Positions 61,481-64,000 of a stretch of DNA of 64,000 bases are shown here, one piece after another. The stretch comes from Parelaphostrongylus tenuis (taxonomy: Eukaryota; Nematoda; Chromadorea; Rhabditida; Metastrongylidae), in contig JAHQIW010007209.1 in assembly GCA_019055375.1 (NCBI GenBank), forward strand, positions 61,989 through 125,988, written 5' to 3'. The notes beneath the pieces were generated by a model. The model saw nothing but the letters and a program-made list of their open reading frames with translations, was not told where the DNA came from and did no database searches. The position numbers were made by a program, and so were the translations under genes. Position 1 is the stretch's first letter. Each line of letters starts with the position of its first letter.

Positions 61481-61693
61481 AGAATATTGGCAGGTACGAA
61501 TACAAGTGTCGCCAATATAGATACGAATACAGCTGATTAATGATTCTAACGAACACATCCGCCCAACATATAGAGGCGAACCACCCATACGTTGAGCGGA
61601 TGTGTTCGTTAGAATAATTAATCAACTGTATTCATATCTGTATTGGCGTCACTTGTTTTCGTAGCTGTCGATATTCTACAGATCACGGTATGA
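61467..61693. repeat. About 100-bp inverted duplication inside the RTE fragment
   Basis: tcataccgtgat.agtagaata...aacgaacacatccg (61467-61562) is the near-perfect reverse complement of 61596-61693. The right arm begins with the plus-strand frame EPPIR, stop, ADVFVRIINQL, which resembles the RTE GRPPTRWADVF end, so an element 3' end seems to be duplicated in inverse. Confidence 0.75.
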
Positions 61694-61929
61694 AATACGC
61701 GCCAGTGGCCGTGCTCGAATGAAACCACCGTCATGGACGACAATCGCGAGAAGACCAGACGAAGGAGGATGTATGGGGTCCGCACAATTCGTGAAGACGG
61801 ACCGTCAAGTATCCAAGCAGGTAAGTGTTTGGTTGAGAATGACAAACCAAAAGTGCGGCCATTTTTGACTAATCATCGACTTCCTCGCGAAAAATTTATA
61901 GATGCTAAATATGATTTAGCAGACAGCTG

Positions 61930-63535
61930 AGTATCGTTTTTAATCGAATTGCATGAGCCAGGAGCAATTTACCCGTGACGTTCCTGTTGCTCTATCAACA
62001 GGATACCGTGGGTAGTCAACGAATTTCAGTCAATAAGGAAGAAGCGCTACCGCTGTATTTCTAAAATAGAAATAATCAATACTTTTCCTTAGGTGTTCTC
62101 TTCCAAGAGCAGGAACATTCCGCAATAACTCTGCTATAGCCGAGCAACAAGCAATGGTCAGGATTTACTGTGTTTTAAATACCGACTTTCATTTCACTTC
62201 AACAAGCTTAATTAATATCTCCCTAGATTATCGAAGCACCGTAAATCTGTTCGCGAAAAGCCTCGAATGAGAGCTTGGCGCACAACTGATTCCTCTAGCG
62301 AGGAGAACGCACTGAACTACTCTTACACGCTATAGACAAATTTGGACGTTTTACTGGTGGCTGCTCCAGTCACTCGGTGATTATTGGGACGCCAGGTGAT
62401 ACAGGTTAAACTGTGCTAATAAACACCCGTCTGAGTTTTCAGTTTTTGCTGCTCTAATGCTTAAGTTAACTTTTCCACCAAACGGTCTATACATACCCGT
62501 TTTATACGAGATGCTAATTGTAATAATCTAAAAGTTCGAGAGATAGACATTCTAATAACCTCGGCATGCATGTTAATTATCAATTTAAGTAACAAAACTT
62601 AGCCGTTCAACTGACATATACGTCGTTGGATCTGAAGTGCAGTTTCAAGGGCATGTTATCATGTATGCGTAGTGCACTACTAATTTCGTATTGAGGCTTG
62701 TTCCAGCTTTTGAATTGACCTGTGCTCCTTCATTTGCAGCCATTTGATTTGGCTTTTTGTCATTCTAAGTGTAGGTATTTCTTTCTCTTCATTTCCTCAT
62801 AGCTGCTCCATACATGTTTTGTGCACTTGGTTTTCGGTAAGAGTGAGCAGAGAGGAAGCAAATTAGCATGTTTTTGTTGCTTGGCTTTCGATACCATGAT
62901 GTACTGTAGCCACTTCAAGAGAGCTGTCATAAACGCTCAGAAATGTCAGTCAGTTTTCTTTAGGCTACTCTCTTGAAAGAAGGGTTTCTTCAAAACGCTT
63001 CTAAGAAATCGTCACATGTAGAACATTTTTGTGGAATGACGGATAACATTTCTACTATCTAGTGATAAAATGCCATCAAGCGGTCGTGTAAGCGAAAACT
63101 GATTTGCGTGCCTAAGCGGCTGAAATGTAATAAAAAATGAGGCCTCTCTAAGTTTTGTGCTCTTATGTTTTCAAATAGTAAACGACGTTAAATTCTCATT
63201 CTAATTGAGCCTTGCCATGCGCTATCAATATGTTGCTTGCTAATGAAAGTGCACAATAGTGTTACGATTTTTTATTATGACTGGCAATTTCGACGGTTTG
63301 GCATTCATTACAGCCACGATGATTTGTATCAAATTTCTACAGAATAGTCTCCATGTGATAGTGGTCTCCATAGATATCAACAGGGACGATTCGAGTAGGG
63401 TGAAGCGTCGCACTAGTTAAGAACTGTCCTCACTGTCGCCTTTTTGATTCTACTCCGATCCCCTGAAACGACTTGACGCCTACTATACATTAATCCACAT
63501 GAAATAGCACTATGAAACGATTCTGCTTATAAAAT
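61930..63535. other. No gene recognised
   Basis: One R4 copy at 62347-62406. A stretch near 62.85-62.95 kb (ttgcttggctttcgataccatgatg) looks like a decayed scrap of Penelope RT on the minus strand. Nothing else supported. Confidence 0.45.
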
Positions 63536-63540
63536 CTGAC

Positions 63541-63928
63541 TATGTATTTTGAGCCTTTCATGAGGCCTGTCATGGGTACTTATTCGTTCAGTCCAGTTCT
63601 TTTTGGATCTACCGCTATATAGGGGAATCGATGACAGGCCTTTCACACTAGAAGTTCGGTAAAATAACCATGTGCCGTTCTTTCAGAGTGTTGAGCGTGA
63701 CTGATTGTTGATTGTGCGGCGCATGGCTGTTTCGTAAGCATATGTAATTGCCACTGCAATGGACTATTTTGAGACCTCGCTCAAGTACAATATAATCTGA
63801 CAACGTATTCACGGGTACATAAGAACAAAACATGTCTCTCGCACTGTATAAGAGCCCCTAAAGACCTCATGAAAGGCTCAAAATACATTGTCAGATTATG
63901 ATGTACTTGAGCGAGATTTCAGAATAAT
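63541..63928. repeat. Inverted-repeat element
   Basis: gagacctcgctcaagtac...ataatctgacaa (63770-63802) is the reverse complement of about 63888-63923. An outer pair ttgagcctttcatgaggcc (63550) and cctcatgaaaggctcaaaa (about 63865) forms a nested arm. Same family as at 1.4, 33 and 53 kb. Confidence 0.7.
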
Positions 63929-64000
63929 CCATTTCATTTTTTTGGCTTATTAAATCTTTGGTAGCACCTACTTAGTAAAACATTTTTACGAAGCATGAGA

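Overview
The window looks like nuclear DNA of a clade V (strongylid) nematode, most likely a hookworm-type parasite. It is AT-rich, has short exons with GT..AG introns, no bacterial-style gene packing, and many degenerate transposons: Penelope-like, mariner, RTE, tRNA-derived SINEs and foldback elements. The species call is an inference; no species-diagnostic gene is present.

The only recognisable cellular genes belong to one small secreted-protein family. I identify it as SCVP (secreted clade V protein, Pfam SCVP) from its five-exon pattern: signal peptide ending LGCGV.P.GQ; FTVTGF.LPVAM..; VFDVLE.QARSA..PD with TYEPLQCQ; C-I-I-x-G-N-T-V-T-G-I-C with (T/S)I(S/T)GTL; and TTNIIMANWS..MWQ ... 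RMLASG.FGSHFFSA.GTV. Seven units or remnants occur. A (+) has exons 1-3 at 482-1289 and damaged exons 4-5 at 7421-7781. B (+) is an exon 1 relic at about 12.94 kb. C (-) is at 27944-29657, D (-) at 33866-35165, E (-) at 53456-54535, F (-) at 56915-57389, and G (+, exons 3-5) at 59468-60357. Intron phases (1, 0, 1, 0) and exon lengths (91-95, 149, 136-145, 152, 135 nt) are nearly constant. D is one base away from an intact 223-residue gene. A and C keep several intact exons. B, E, F and G are dead.

Layout: 0-10 kb holds unit A, whose third intron is about 6.1 kb and contains a Penelope 3' end, a Tc1/mariner relic and tRNA-like foldbacks. An orphan SCVP 5' flank follows at 8.4-9.7 kb. 10-23 kb is mostly gene-free and holds two large foldbacks, unit B and dispersed repeats. 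23.6-25.5 kb is a 5'-truncated Penelope-like element (reverse transcriptase plus GIY-YIG). 27.3-37.7 kb holds units C and D in the same orientation, each with a homologous upstream module. 37.7-53 kb is gene-poor and holds two Penelope fragments joined in opposite orientation, a mariner 3' end and a SINE. 53-60.4 kb holds units E, F and G. 60.9-61.9 kb is an RTE retrotransposon C-terminus broken by an inverted duplication.

The most interesting features are a decaying SCVP array with a conserved upstream module at a fixed distance (about 1.67-1.73 kb) from the start codons, hammerhead-ribozyme-like cores in two unrelated repeat families, and a 128-bp element that combines 18-bp terminal inverted repeats with a tRNA-like internal promoter. 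Coordinates of exons were read by hand; repeat borders are approximate.
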